From: Perilla frutescens
Lineage: Eukaryota > Streptophyta > Magnoliopsida > Lamiales > Lamiaceae
Direction of reading: 5' to 3'
NCBI GenBank assembly: GCA_026008535.1
Contig: BRKX01000007.1
Coordinates: forward strand, 8,517,001 to 8,581,000
Length of the DNA stretch: 64,000 nucleotides
In this document: positions 25,441 to 36,619 of the stretch, in pieces
Layout: each line of letters begins with the position of its first letter
Position numbering within the stretch: position 1 is the stretch's first letter
Position numbers and translations under genes: made by a program
The notes under the pieces: model-generated
The model's database searches: none
What the model was told of the DNA's origin: nothing
The model's input: only the letters and a program-made list of their open reading frames with translations

Positions 25441-26277
25441 AAAAGGTAAAGATATATCATTTCTCTCAACTTTGAACTGGGCCGATCCAGTGAAACTGAA
25501 ATTAAGCTTCTGTACATTTATACAGATGAAATACGTGAACAAAGTTCGGCCCAATATAATGAGTAAAAATCAACCCCACTATTATTTTATTTTATTTTTT
25601 GGGGACTGAAATAAAGTTAAAATTAAAGGTAAAACTATCGTTTGTATGTCACTATTTTTATTAATTAAATACTATTTAAAAATAATCAAATCTAATAGAT
25701 TCATTTTCTGGACAAAAAACATCTTATGCTTCGGTTGAATATTTTTGGACACTTTACTTATTCTTGTGTTATGGAAAAATCAACCACATCTATGGTATGA
25801 TAATTTTTTTACCACCTTTTCAGATTTGGTTTTTTGACTGGAAAATGCATCCGTGTTAGATTTAATTAGTTTTTTTTTTTTACTAAAAAGTTTAGGTATT
25901 TAATTGACAAAGGTCTTCCATTGGTGTTTGCATCGTTGTTTATTTAAGAAACTGTTGAAGCAACCAATGTTGAGAAAGAAAATTAGATTTCCCCAATTTA
26001 CATTGTTAAATGCAACCCATCAGAGTCTTGCAATCATGTTCTGCCGCCGACTAAATCCTTGTTGAATGGTTCTCGTTTCTTCCACCAATATTTGCGTTGT
26101 TTTCTAAGAAATCGCTGGTTGAGAAAGAAGATCATATTTCTCCAATTTCGAACCCAAAGCGGTATCTTTTGCAAGAAACCTGATTATCTACGAACAAATT
26201 CACCATAAAATTGAAAAAAAATTACGACATGAATGAATTAAACACATTGTGGTAGCATCAACATCAATCGTATTTCT

Positions 26278-26321
<44 letters not shown>

Positions 26322-26802
26322 AGAAATATACAAATTACACATACAACCCCCTAACCCTAAAATTAAAAATTTCAAATTTTACAAATATGCCACTGAAAAA
26401 AATAAAAGAATAAAGACCACTCAAACCAATTGAATCTATGACTGGGATTGGTTATTTGTTCTCACATCATGATATGAGTGTCATTTGATCAATAGGGCGA
26501 GTTATAATGTGTACTGTGTTTCGTGTGTAAACTGTGCACTATTTGTAACAGCTCGTTTTTCAAATAATCGTTTTCAAGTAATATTATCGTTTCATCAACA
26601 TGCATAATGAATTTATTTAATTCAAGGAAGCCAATTCTTATTTATTTATTAATTTATTATTAAGTATGAAACCACAAAGTATATAATTTGTTAAGATGGG
26701 CACAAGTTATTTTGAGAAACCCAAATTAAAGTGTGTCTATGTTTTTTTTCGAAAGCCCAAATTTTTTAAGAGATCAACTTTTGATTCTTGCCTCCAAGCA
26801 AG
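25441..26802. other. intergenic; (GA)19 at 26281-26318, no gene
   Basis: AT-rich sequence with one GA microsatellite. No coding region supported. Confidence 0.5.
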
Positions 26803-26811
26803 TTATACAAA

Positions 26812-27817
26812 GGGTTAAGGCCCAGATAGGCCCCTGAACTTATTTGGGGGGGGACCAATTAGGCCCTCCAACTTTTTTTGGTCTCAATTGAGTCCCTAAA
26901 CTTTTAATTTGGGCTCAATCAAGCCCTTCCGTCAAGCACCTCACAAACGGACATTAGTTCTCACACAAAACGACATCGTTTTATACAAAACGACGTCCTT
27001 TTGTGTTTGTCTAAAAAAAAATTAAACCCGCACGTCTCAATACGATCATCAAATGAAATGAAAAACTCGACAAATCTGGGAATGAATCGATCATCAAATG
27101 CAATGAAACTCATGTCAAACAGATTCTACTCTGAAAGGGCTTTCCAAGGGTAGGTCGCACGTCTCAATACGATCACTGGAGTGACGGGAATCATGTCTGA
27201 AAGTTGACGCTGCAGCTGGTGCGCGAACAGCGCGATTCATAACTTCGCCGTCCAAATTCGTCGGTCACAAGCTGAATCAAGAGTCGTACCATATATCAAA
27301 ACGTTCATCTCTTCGATAAGACCAAAGCCCATCCATTAATCATCCATGAAAGGTGCTGAAATCGTTGAATTTCGGTCATGAACATGACGTTGTCATCTGC
27401 GCGAACAACGTAAGAACAACACTTTTTCTCGGTAAAATTCGTTGTTGATAACAACTTCCATCCACCAAATCATACACCAAATTTCTCCTCTCATTGAGAC
27501 CGATGTTTACCCTCAACCAATTGATGAAAAAAGCTCATCAATCGTCCGGAATTTGGCTGGAAACCCACGGTCCCAAAGCTTCAATTTCAGTTCCGAAATA
27601 ATCCAGATATGATATATTTAGACAAACACAAAACGACGTCATTTTGTATAAAACGACATCGTTTTGTGTGAGAACTAACGCCCGTTTGTGAGGTGCTTGA
27701 CGGAAGGGCTTGATTGAGCCCAAATTAAATGTTCAGGGGCTCAATTGAGACCAAAAAAAGTTGGAGGGCCTAATTGGTCCCCCAAATAAGTTCAGGGGCC
27801 TATTTGGACCTTAACCC
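26812..27817. mobile_element. Mutator-like element (possible Pack-MULE)
   Basis: Arms of about 200 bp are inverted copies: GGGTTAAGGCCCAGATAGGC at the left, and the reverse of GGCCTATTTGGACCTTAACCC at the right. Flanks TTATACAAA (26803-26811) and TTGTACAAA (27818-27826) match at 8 of 9 positions, a Mutator-size duplication. The arms are built from ~32-bp units of the type CCAATTAGGCCCTCCAACTTTTTTTGG. The 600-bp middle (27016-27616) is less AT-rich than its surroundings and could be captured host sequence, though I recognise no protein in it. Confidence 0.85.
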
Positions 27818-27826
27818 TTGTACAAA

Positions 27827-28089
27827 CGAGCATTTGAGGAGTTATCTTCAACATCAAAGATTAGGAGTTTGATTTTGGCACCAACTCTAGATTTAATCAT
27901 TTAATTTTAATCTACCAAAACCCTAGTTCGAATAGTATATATATAGGTCCATAGCCACTCTAAATTTCAAACACAAGAAATGAAAAGCAAGGAGCAAGAG
28001 TTTTATATAAGTTTTTTTTTTCCAAGTTTTCGAAGAAGCTTTCAAAAAGGAATGACATTCTTCTAGCTAGATTTCTTTTTAAGTCTTGT
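27827..28089. other. intergenic, no separate gene
   Basis: Possible 3' flank of the minus-strand small gene candidate at 28090; nothing else visible. Confidence 0.35.
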
Positions 28090-28380
28090 TTAAGGGTTGA
28101 GCTTGAGAGCTGAGGGTGAAGGCTGAAGAGGATGGTGGCTGCCGCCGATAGGAGGAGCAGCGACGAAGAGATGAAACGATGGTGGTTGTTCGGCAACTTC
28201 TCGCAAGAAGAAGAAGAAGAAGATGGCGGGTTCCAGGGGCAGCGACGATGGCGGCTGCAAGTTTCCGTCGACGAGCACGGCGAAGTATAGAATGTATCCG
28301 GCGATGAACAGCAGCGCCGACGACGGTCTCCGGCGCTGACGACCACGTTCAGGCGTAACAGTTGTTTTGGTTAGTGGCAT
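28090..28380 (-). CDS. small hypothetical protein (96 aa), candidate host gene
   Basis: An isolated GC-rich island in AT-rich DNA holds a 96-codon frame, with G or C at the third position of most codons through its first two thirds. The protein has a basic start with an RGRQRRR stretch, then a hydrophobic segment ALLFIAGYILYFAVLV (about residues 22-37) that could be a membrane anchor or signal. A Pro-rich C-terminal half follows. Upstream on the same strand are a pyrimidine tract ending CAG (about 28400-28416), a long CT leader and a TATA-like box. I recognise no family. An overlapping 128-codon frame (27960-28346) is Ser/Arg-rich and looks like a shadow. It may be non-coding. Confidence 0.3.
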   Translation of the reverse strand: MPLTKTTVTPERGRQRRRPSSALLFIAGYILYFAVLVDGNLQPPSSLPLEPAIFFFFFLREVAEQPPSFHLFVAAPPIGGSHHPLQPSPSALKLNP

Positions 28381-28520
28381 CGAGTTTCCGATGGCGTAAT
28401 TAATTTTTAGCTGAAGAAGAAGATAGAAAAGAAGGAAAGAAAATTGTTACTGTGTTGTTTACGTGAAAGCCAAGAGAAGAAAGATGATCGAGAAAGCAAA
28501 TGGACTGGTTCACGTAAATC

Positions 28521-28522
<2 letters not shown>

Positions 28523-28586
<64 letters not shown>
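28523..28586. repeat. (GA)32 microsatellite, CT-rich on the gene strand
   Basis: 64 bp of perfect GA. On the minus strand this is a long CT leader upstream of the small gene candidate. Translated, it gives a meaningless Leu-Ser repeat in a frame starting at 28663. Confidence 0.95.
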
Positions 28587-28589
<3 letters not shown>

Positions 28590-28669
28590 TTGTTTTTGTT
28601 TGTTATTTTGGTGAAGAAGCTAAGTGAAGAAGACGAGAGAGGAAGATCTTTGTGTGTTGCCATTTCTAG

Positions 28670-28726
28670 AGAGAGAGAGAGAGAGAGAAGTTTGGTTTTG
28701 GTCCATGTGGTTGGACTTTATAATGC
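28670..28726 (-). promoter_or_regulatory. putative core promoter and CT-rich leader
   Basis: On the minus strand CATTATAAAG (28716-28725) lies about 30-45 bp before a CT tract (28670-28687) that leads into the first ATG at 28663. This layout is common for plant Pol II genes. It is a prediction from sequence only. Confidence 0.35.
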
Positions 28727-28989
28727 ATTAGTTTGATTAATGGGCCTAGAAGTAGTTTTGCTTTAGGTTTAATTAGTTAAGTTGGCCGAGAGTGGTTTAG
28801 AAGTAAGAAAAGGAAAAAAGGAATTAGTTTGATATTGTGCATTAATATATCATTATGCATTTTTTGGTATGTTATATTTGTGTATGCTTAAATAATTTAA
28901 GTAATCCTTTTGTAGGGAAGGCGTATATCAAGCATAAATGGTTAATTTAGAGGCCAAGGTTTAAGGTGAAGTTAATTATTCTCTTCAAC

Positions 28990-29280
28990 GTGGTTTATTG
29001 TGCATGTTTAATTGAATTATGTGATTGCATATTAAGCACGTACAAGTGATCTCATGTTAAGCATGACCTGATGAAGACATGTACGTTAAGTATGTACTAT
29101 GTGATCTGATGTTAAATATGAGCAGAGATGATTGCTTGTTAATTTAATTACTATGTGATTACATGTTAAGCATGAGCAAGTGAATGCGTGTTAATTTAAG
29201 TACCATGTGATTACATGTTAAGCATGAGCAAGTGAATGCGTGTTAAGCACATGCAGTTGATCTCATGTCAAGCAAGAACA
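28990..29280. repeat. degenerate tandem repeat
   Basis: Units containing CATGTTAAGCATGAGCAAGTG recur. The clearest pair, about 29150-29200 and 29204-29250, is nearly identical (TGTGATTACATGTTAAGCAT...). Earlier units are more diverged. It lies between F3H and the small gene candidate. Confidence 0.7.
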
Positions 29281-29734
29281 ACAATATGTACCAGAAAAAT
29301 ATTATTATTATTTGTTTAACGTGCTGATTTGAAAAATATTATTATTTGTTTAACTTGCTGATTTGATGAGATATGTACAGTATGCAATGCACACTGAGTA
29401 TATATGTTTTATATTTCACACCTACTATGTTATTTTATCTAAATTACGGTTTATTACTCCCAATTATGGTTTATATTTAGTTCAAAAAAATTAATTATCA
29501 TGTGCAGTGCACTGTGTGAGTTGTTGGATAAAATTAATTTAATTAATTCACTTTGATTTTAGGGTTCGATAATTTAATTTTAGGATTTATATTTTTGATA
29601 AAAAAAACATTTAAGAACTCAGTCATTAAAATACATGAATATGATTACATCATATATAATCTCATGTTATATAAGCCAAGATGGCTATGATCACTAAAAA
29701 GATAGTTCCTTCAAGTATTGGCTACTTTATCCTC

Positions 29735-32700
29735 TCAAGCAAGAATCTCTTCAAGAACTTTGCAGGGCTCAACCTTATTTTCGAATTTAGGGTTTTTGGA
29801 ATCCTCTTGCAGCTTCTTTTCATTGGCAAGCTTCTTGAGTCGTGCAAGCTCAAGATCATTGCTCATCTTCCTCTTGTACATCTCCGAAAACGTGATAGCC
29901 TCCTCCATCACTGCCTTCTCTCCTTCCCTCAACTTCAGCGGGTAAACTTTGGCATCCGGGGCCGGGTTTTGGAACGTTGCTATCGATAATCTGCTGCATT
30001 TTGAGTTCACGACTGCTTGATGATCCGCGTTCTTGAACCTCCCGTTGCTTAGATACTGCTCCAAGTATTCATCTTTGATCACATTTAATATAATATATAA
30101 TTAAGAAATGTATATCATTGATGCTACTTTAGTATTTAGGATTGTAGTGTTTGATATATATATCTCTGAATATATTAAGAATTAATTGTAAGAGAATTTA
30201 TTTTAGGGTTTGTATATCATAACTTTGCATATTTATGAGCTTGTTGATCAGGTAATTAAGAAAAAAGCTACCTAGACTTTTTTTTTTTATGGCTAAAATA
30301 AAACAAACTCATGAAAAGTATTTGGAAGTTAGTTAGATAAGGATATGTTTGGTTTCATACCTTTCCCACTCTTACATCCTTCAATAAGAACAAATACTAA
30401 TTCATATTTCTAAGGCTACATACTCTTTACATATCACTGTGTTAAAAAAGGCAAATGATCCAAACAAATTTTCAATTTCGAATCCTATAATCCTTGGAAT
30501 TTCATTCATTCATTCAAATATATTTCTAGTTTCCACACAAAAACCAATATTGTTTCACAAAACCCAAGACAATTCGTAAATCATTTGGAAACTCAAGCTG
30601 AAAATAAAACCTAGCTTCCCGTAGCTCTTTCAATGCAATCTATGAAGTTAGTGAAACGGAATTAAAATAATAAGTGGCGAAGCTAGTGAGTGAAAATTAA
30701 TATTTTTTTACTCATAATATATCATATAATTAATTAATAAACATCATATTATGGTCCAACGTCTCAGCTTTTTATTTTTTCCAAAAATGTTCCAATACAA
30801 TATTTCGACATTTTAACCAATATGTCCTCATGCCAAAAATATTATCTCGGAAAAATATATTTGTTAAATTATTGAAAATTGAGACATTAATTACATAAAT
30901 CAACAAAAAAAAAGGTAAGAACTTACGTGAGCAAAGTCACCAAGATTGACAACAAAAGCCCCTTGGATGGGCTGAACCGTGATCCATGTATTGCCAGCAT
31001 CTCGGGTCGCCTGAAGCCCACCCACTTGATCTTGGAGCAGTAGAGTTATCAAACCCGGATCCGTATGCCGCTTCAAACCCAATGTGAGGTCCGGTTGAGG
31101 GCATTTCGGGTAGAAATTCACCACTATTTTCTGATCCATTTCCACACAGGCTTTGGAAAGACCATCTCTTTCAAGCCCCATGGCTTCTGATAAAATCTCC
31201 AGCAATTTGCACCCCAATTCCATCACTAGCTGGCTGTACCCCTCCGTCACGGCCCGCCACTCGACCGGCTTGTCCGGCCATCTCGAGTAGTCCCGGGCCG
31301 TGATCGGGTACGAAAAATACGTCACTATTTCGCGCCAGTCTTGTACCACTTCTCCCTTCATCAAATGTTTGTGCATATAGTAAATTAATGACAATTTTGT
31401 GATTGGATGATGGAAAGATAATTTTAACAAGTCAATAAATTATATTATTAGGGGTGGAAATGGAGATCTATGTTCTGACCTATTTTTGATTACCTACATC
31501 AATGACACTCATTTAACCCAACTTTCAAATAAAATATTAATTTCTTTATCTTCCACATCCATAATCCCCAAAATTTGCACTCTATTAGTGACACCCATCC
31601 AACTCGACCTTCAATTAAAAAATTAATTTTCCTTTCTTCCAATCTACATAAAATATTTATCATTTTATTTTTTAATAACATATTATTAATAATAATTTTA
31701 CTATATTTAAAAAATCCTTATTAATTTATTAGATATATTTTCAGAGGATGGAATTAGAGTGAAGTTTGGCGAAAATTGAGAATTTTTATAATATTAAAAA
31801 CTTTGTTGATCATCATGAATTTCGAAAAAAATTTGGGTGAAATTCAAATTTTGGAAGTGATGATAATAATTTGGGTGATTGGATCCATAACTTAAAATGA
31901 AGAAGTTGAGAATGAGAATTTGATGAAAAATATATGTGAGAAAAAGAGAGTTTAGAAGTTATAAAAATATATCAATATTTTAAGCTCTATTTATAGAAAA
32001 AAAATTATGAATTTTGATATATATTTTATTTTTGATAATTATATTAAATATTTAAAATTTAAATTAATATATATAAAATTATGCGGCACCCAATCAAAGG
32101 GTGCCACATGTGCACATCAGCTAGGGGTTGGTTTCACGCCTTTGAGTCAGCTCCCCGCCCCGAGTCACGATTTTTCATGACTTTTTCTTTTTTTTTTCCT
32201 TAAATTGTTTGTCATTTATGGTGACATCCGGATGTCACCGATGGCTATGGTCTTAGGCCTAGCTCGGTCTGATTTATATAACAAAAAAGTCATATTTGAG
32301 CCTTTTTAAAAGCCTATATTAATAAGTAGGCCTGAACTTATTTTTTTTAAAAAGCCCATTAAGTCTAACAGGTCGGCCATATATATATAATATAATATAA
32401 ATTATTATATATTTGATACTTAAAAATTAAAATACTATTTATTGTTATTTATGTTTTGAGTTAATTTTGACTTGAGCTTAATATTCAAATAATTAGCTCA
32501 GGCCTACCAAGAGAAAGTCTCGCCTGGCTGACCCATACTCTCATACTATGTACCAACACAAAATTGTTGTTGCCATAGAAAAATGTAACAATTTGCTAGA
32601 GAAAAACCGCAAATATATCTAATCCTTAAAGAGCTCATTTGTTAGATTATATAGTATACTGTTAGATATATTTAACTGAAATGTCTCTTATCATATAAGA

Positions 32701-33539
32701 TATCAATATTATGTGTTTGTTTTGTTATACTAAAATATATGTATTAATAATATACTGTTTAGTTAGATATATTAAAATTCTCTATAAAATTTCAATTCAT
32801 AAAATATCATTTAATTTGTTACCATATATCGTCTGAATATTTTATAATAAGATTTTAATTAATATTTGTAAGATTACTTTAGTCTAATTTTTTTAATAAT
32901 TATATATGGTAAGGTGTGATATATAATACTATACAAACAATTAACATATGTCGGACCCCTACATAATTATGGGTTTTGATTTTGCAAGCAAAAATGATAT
33001 TAAAGCATCGACCAGAGGTGATCATCTTGCATATTAGGGTCTAATCTTTGATGATGGATTAAACTTACAATTATAAACACATCCCATTATATTTTCATGT
33101 TACAATAATTTACATATTTCAGTATTATCAATACACGTCGTATAAATCGATGAAACGAGAAAAGTAATACCTGAAGATGGCTAGAGACAATGAAACCACC
33201 TTTCTTGCCACCCGACATATCAAACCTAAGTTTCTCATGATCGGGTAACGCAAAGAATTCTCGAGCTAATCTAGTCATCCCTTCAACGACCATCGGGTCG
33301 ACTCCATGATCAACCACTTGGAAAATACCCCAATCCTCACACGCCGCCACTATCCTCCGGCACACCTCCGCCCTCTTGTCGCCGCTCTCGTCGATTCTGG
33401 CGAGCGATATCACCGGAATCTCACTGCTGAATTGGTCGTAGGCCACCTTAGGCCTCTCATCTTCATCTCTAATGAATTTGGGGTGGAGGGTACTCTCCTT
33501 GGCTTGTGTAGTAAGTGAAACTCCCACTGCTTGAGCCAT
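29735..33539 (-). CDS. F3H: flavanone 3-hydroxylase (naringenin 3-dioxygenase)
   Basis: Three exons on the minus strand: 33171-33539, 30927-31355 and 29735-30055, giving 372 codons plus TGA, close to the usual family length. Both introns are phase 0 with GT/AG borders (introns 31356-33170 and 30056-30926). The product is a cytosolic 2-oxoglutarate/Fe(II) dioxygenase converting flavanones to dihydroflavonols. The iron ligands are visible: H and D in KRHTDPG (exon 2) and H in NADHQAVVN (exon 3). The R-x-S oxoglutarate contact is in SRLSIATFQNP. Residues that separate F3H from the parsley-type flavone synthase I (FDM, GFIV, REIVTYF, MDQKIVVN, LGLKRH) are all F3H-like. One oddity is LGDFAH at the exon 2 end, where family members usually have His instead of Phe. 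No stop or frameshift is seen, so the gene looks intact. Confidence 0.95.
31356..33170 (-). other. F3H intron 1 with transposon debris
   Basis: 1,815 bp, long for this gene. It contains a tandem duplication (31501-31586 and 31587-31665) and a stretch at about 31860-32265 that looks like a decayed PIF/Harbinger 5' region on the minus strand: CTATAAATAGAGC near 31985, then ATGGATCCAATCACCC near 31880. There is also a GGCCT-rich block at 32255-32540. None disturbs the splice borders. Confidence 0.55.
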
Positions 33540-33614
33540 ATATGTTGTTTTTGCCTAGGATTATTTAATTAAGGATGTTGTTTTTGATTGTCCCTCTTTC
33601 AAGATTGTTGTTGG

Positions 33615-33621
33615 ATTTATA
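33615..33621 (-). promoter_or_regulatory. TATA box of F3H
   Basis: TATAAAT on the minus strand, 76-82 bp upstream of the ATG, a fitting place for a leader of about 50 bases. Confidence 0.6.
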
Positions 33622-33663
33622 CAATTATAGCAAATGGAGAATGTCATCGAATATCTCACTTCC

Positions 33664-33670
33664 ACCTAAC
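33664..33670. promoter_or_regulatory. AC-element (MYB site) upstream of F3H
   Basis: ACCTAAC, the AC-III form of the MYB-binding AC elements found in phenylpropanoid gene promoters, about 125 bp before the start codon and just upstream of the TATA box. Function is inferred. Confidence 0.45.
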
Positions 33671-33767
33671 TTTCTAACTACTTAACATTCAACTTTGATC
33701 ATGTTATAACATATTATGTTACTGTTTCGAGGGCCTTACGGTTTCTGTTTGATTTCTTTTTCACCAC

Positions 33768-33773
33768 CACGTT
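33768..33773. promoter_or_regulatory. ACGT-core (bHLH/bZIP-type) site upstream of F3H
   Basis: CACGTT, which reads AACGTG on the gene strand, lies about 100 bp upstream of the AC-element. A MYB site with an ACGT or bHLH site is the usual arrangement in flavonoid promoters. Confidence 0.35.
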
Positions 33774-33779
33774 CCTTTC

Positions 33780-35486
33780 CTTTTTAGATAAATCTTATCG
33801 GGCTTTCGGTCTTTTCGATTCCGGATCAATTAAGACTATGGTTTTTTCGGGTTAGCAATTATCGGCCCTAATCCTAATGATTAGTTTTTCAGGCTAGCCC
33901 ATCGGGTGTTTACAAAAAAATATTTAATATGTATAAATTAATTTATTAAATGTTTGTCCACCTAAACTTTTAATTTTAATAAATTAACACTAAATATATC
34001 ACATTTTACCACCAATTTTAAGTTGCAACAATTTTATCTTTAGTGCTTAAATCACTCTACATCGAACATGAAACTTTTATTATTTAACCAAAGGTAAACA
34101 ATTGAAATTTGGGATATTCGGGTCAAACCACTTAATTTCGGGTTAGTTCTATTGGACTGTCGGACTATTTTGTTCAGATCAATTTGGACTAATGCTTATC
34201 GAATTATAATTTTCTAGCTCTATTTTTTTTCGAGCTATTCCGGTTAGTCCACTTATTTCAGCCTGGAATGACATCATAATCCATGTAAAACACCATTTCT
34301 TCGTTTAAAAATATAAATAACGATGGAATACAAGTGATTAATTGAATATGACCGTTATTTTCTTCTTTTAATTGAATTGTCATCATGAATACAAAGTGAT
34401 ATATATTTTTTTTAAAAGAGAATACAAAGTGATATTAATTGAACATGACGACGAGACGAAGGTATATTGTGGTGAGATAACAAAGAAAAAAATCATTTCA
34501 CAAATGTAACTTCGTGACAGTACACAGAAAAAGAAAATATGTAAAATAATTGCAACGGAAAGAAAATTACTATTTGTTCCTTTCAGAAGTAGTTTAAGAA
34601 AACAACAAGTAGCAAAAACAACAAGTAACGAAATTAATTTCCCTAAAAAGAAAAAAAAAGGTCAGCACTCATAAAGTTTGATAAACTCTTGGGGATAAAT
34701 GTTTTCTATTTTTTAAAGATATAAAAGAAATTTTGAATAAATTTGTTATTGCATTAAAATAAGGGAATCTAAAGAATCAAATGGAGGGTATGTCTAGAAT
34801 TACTCTATTTTTTATTTTTATTTTTTATTGGGATGGTTATAAATTGGTGTCTCGCGTGTTTGTTTTTTTTAAGTGTTTGAATTTTTTTTTTCTAATTTAA
34901 TAGAAATAAATCTAATTAATTTAAAAAATTAATAAGTACTATACGGATTTTTTTTATACACCTGTATATAAACCTTATACTGAACGCATAATTTTCAATG
35001 TTAAAAGTGATTATTTTCATTATTAAAAGAAATACTTTTTTCAGTCCAAAAAATGTAATGATAATTATAAAAATGTCACCATTTTTAGCAGCACTTCCAA
35101 TAAAAAGAATGATACTTTTCAGCATTATGAGTGATAATTTGTAGTATTACAGTGATACTTTTTAGTATTAGAAATTATATACTGTATTTATTTATTTGAT
35201 ATAAGACTTATATAACACAAAACGTAGTGGTATTTATTATATAAATTTTCATACACAAAATGAGATATTAATTATATATGGACTAGATAAATTAATTACG
35301 TTGGTTGTCTAATGAGGATTCATGGGACCTAAAAGATCGGAAATATTGTAGAGCTACACCAAATTTCGATCTATCAAACAATCACTATTAATGTGATTGA
35401 TATAGGGACCATCAAAACCAGCAATGTTTAATAACTATCAACACTACTTTTCGTTGATGAAGACCGGTGGGTGTAGCATTCCAAAA

Positions 35487-35517
<31 letters not shown>

Positions 35518-36146
35518 AATTCTAATTTCATAAGTAAAAAGGAAAAGAAAATCATCAAGCATCCAGTTCAGTTTATGTGTTTCACTTGGTGTTCAATTAT
35601 GAATTCTTTTATTATATTTTTTCAAATTCTTTTTTTTTTTTTTTGCAATTTAGTCCAATATCAATTTCAATTTCACATTAAAGTTTATTCCATTAAATTA
35701 GTGTTTATAATTATTTTTGAGTATTTAACTTTCCTTTTTAGTTATTAATTGATTGTTATATTTTTTAAATTTTTAGCATTAAAAATTATGACGAATTATA
35801 TTATAATAATTTTTATTTTTACAATAAATATTATTTTAATAGTGAACATAAGAGCGGGATATATAAAATAGACTAGAGAATTTTATCTCGAAAATACCGG
35901 GTTGAAATGTGGAAAAACGAAGAGAGGGGGGTGTTGACCGGTGGGTGTAGCCTTGAGGAGGACAAAACAATTCGCTGGTAGAAAACGATTTAGCAGTTAA
36001 GTGAGCTATCTTAAATTCTTAACCAACTTTCTTACATGCTGTTGGACGACTAGTGTATTTAGTTAAATAAATAAATATGTCGTTAAAAAGATTTTCTATA
36101 CGATTGTCGAAATTGTAATTTTATTTTATACTATTCAAAATGACGT
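33780..36146. other. intergenic, no gene seen
   Basis: About 33800-34280 is rich in CGGGTTAG/CGG words and may be an old DNA transposon end. An (AAAT)n microsatellite lies at 35484-35519. No coding. Confidence 0.4.
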
Positions 36147-36260
36147 TTCATACTTTTTTTTTTACTCACACACCCGATCTGTGGTATTGAGGAGATTCGA
36201 ACCCGTGATCTTTGGTCTCCAAGCAACCTCTCTCCACCACTAGGTCATTCCCACTGGGAC
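36147..36260 (-). mobile_element. short tRNA-derived SINE (minus strand)
   Basis: On the minus strand: GAATGACCTAGTGGTGG (box A) and ACGGGTTCGAATCTCC (a near-perfect box B), then about 40 bases and an A-tail (the T-run at 36148-36157). About 110 bp. It resembles the heads at 22704 and 24796 but lacks their body. Confidence 0.65.
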
Positions 36261-36570
36261 ATCATATTTAAACTATTGAAAAATTACTCAAAACTACTAT
36301 CGGATTTATTTTTCAAAACCTAAAAATGTGACATGACATAAACTTTCGAGTATTTTTTCAATAGTTCACCGCATTAATTAAATATCATATCATTTTATAG
36401 ATGTCATATTTCAGTAACAAAAGAACCTGTCATATCAATTTGCAGGTGCCGAAAAATAGTTCCAATTATAGTTTTGAGTAGTTTTTCAATAATTTTGACA
36501 TTAAAATATTATTTTGAATAATATGAGATATAATTATAATTTCGACAATAGTATTAGATATTAAAGTCTC

Positions 36571-36616
36571 TACGTCAAAATATGTTAACATATTACGTCA
36601 AAATATGTTAACATAT
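36571..36616. repeat. 23-bp tandem duplication
   Basis: TACGTCAAAATATGTTAACATAT occurs twice in a row. Each contains the perfect palindrome AATATGTTAACATATT if the flanking base is included. Confidence 0.85.
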
Positions 36617-36619
36617 TAT

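Noticed and set aside
28400..28663. Leu-Ser repeat reading frame on the minus strand
   Set aside because: Most of it is the translated (GA)32 run; better seen as a 5' leader.
29735..33539. Flavone synthase I, flavonol synthase or anthocyanidin synthase instead of F3H
   Set aside because: The discriminating residues visible (GFIV, MDQKIVVN, LGLKRH) are of F3H type, and the exon structure fits F3H.
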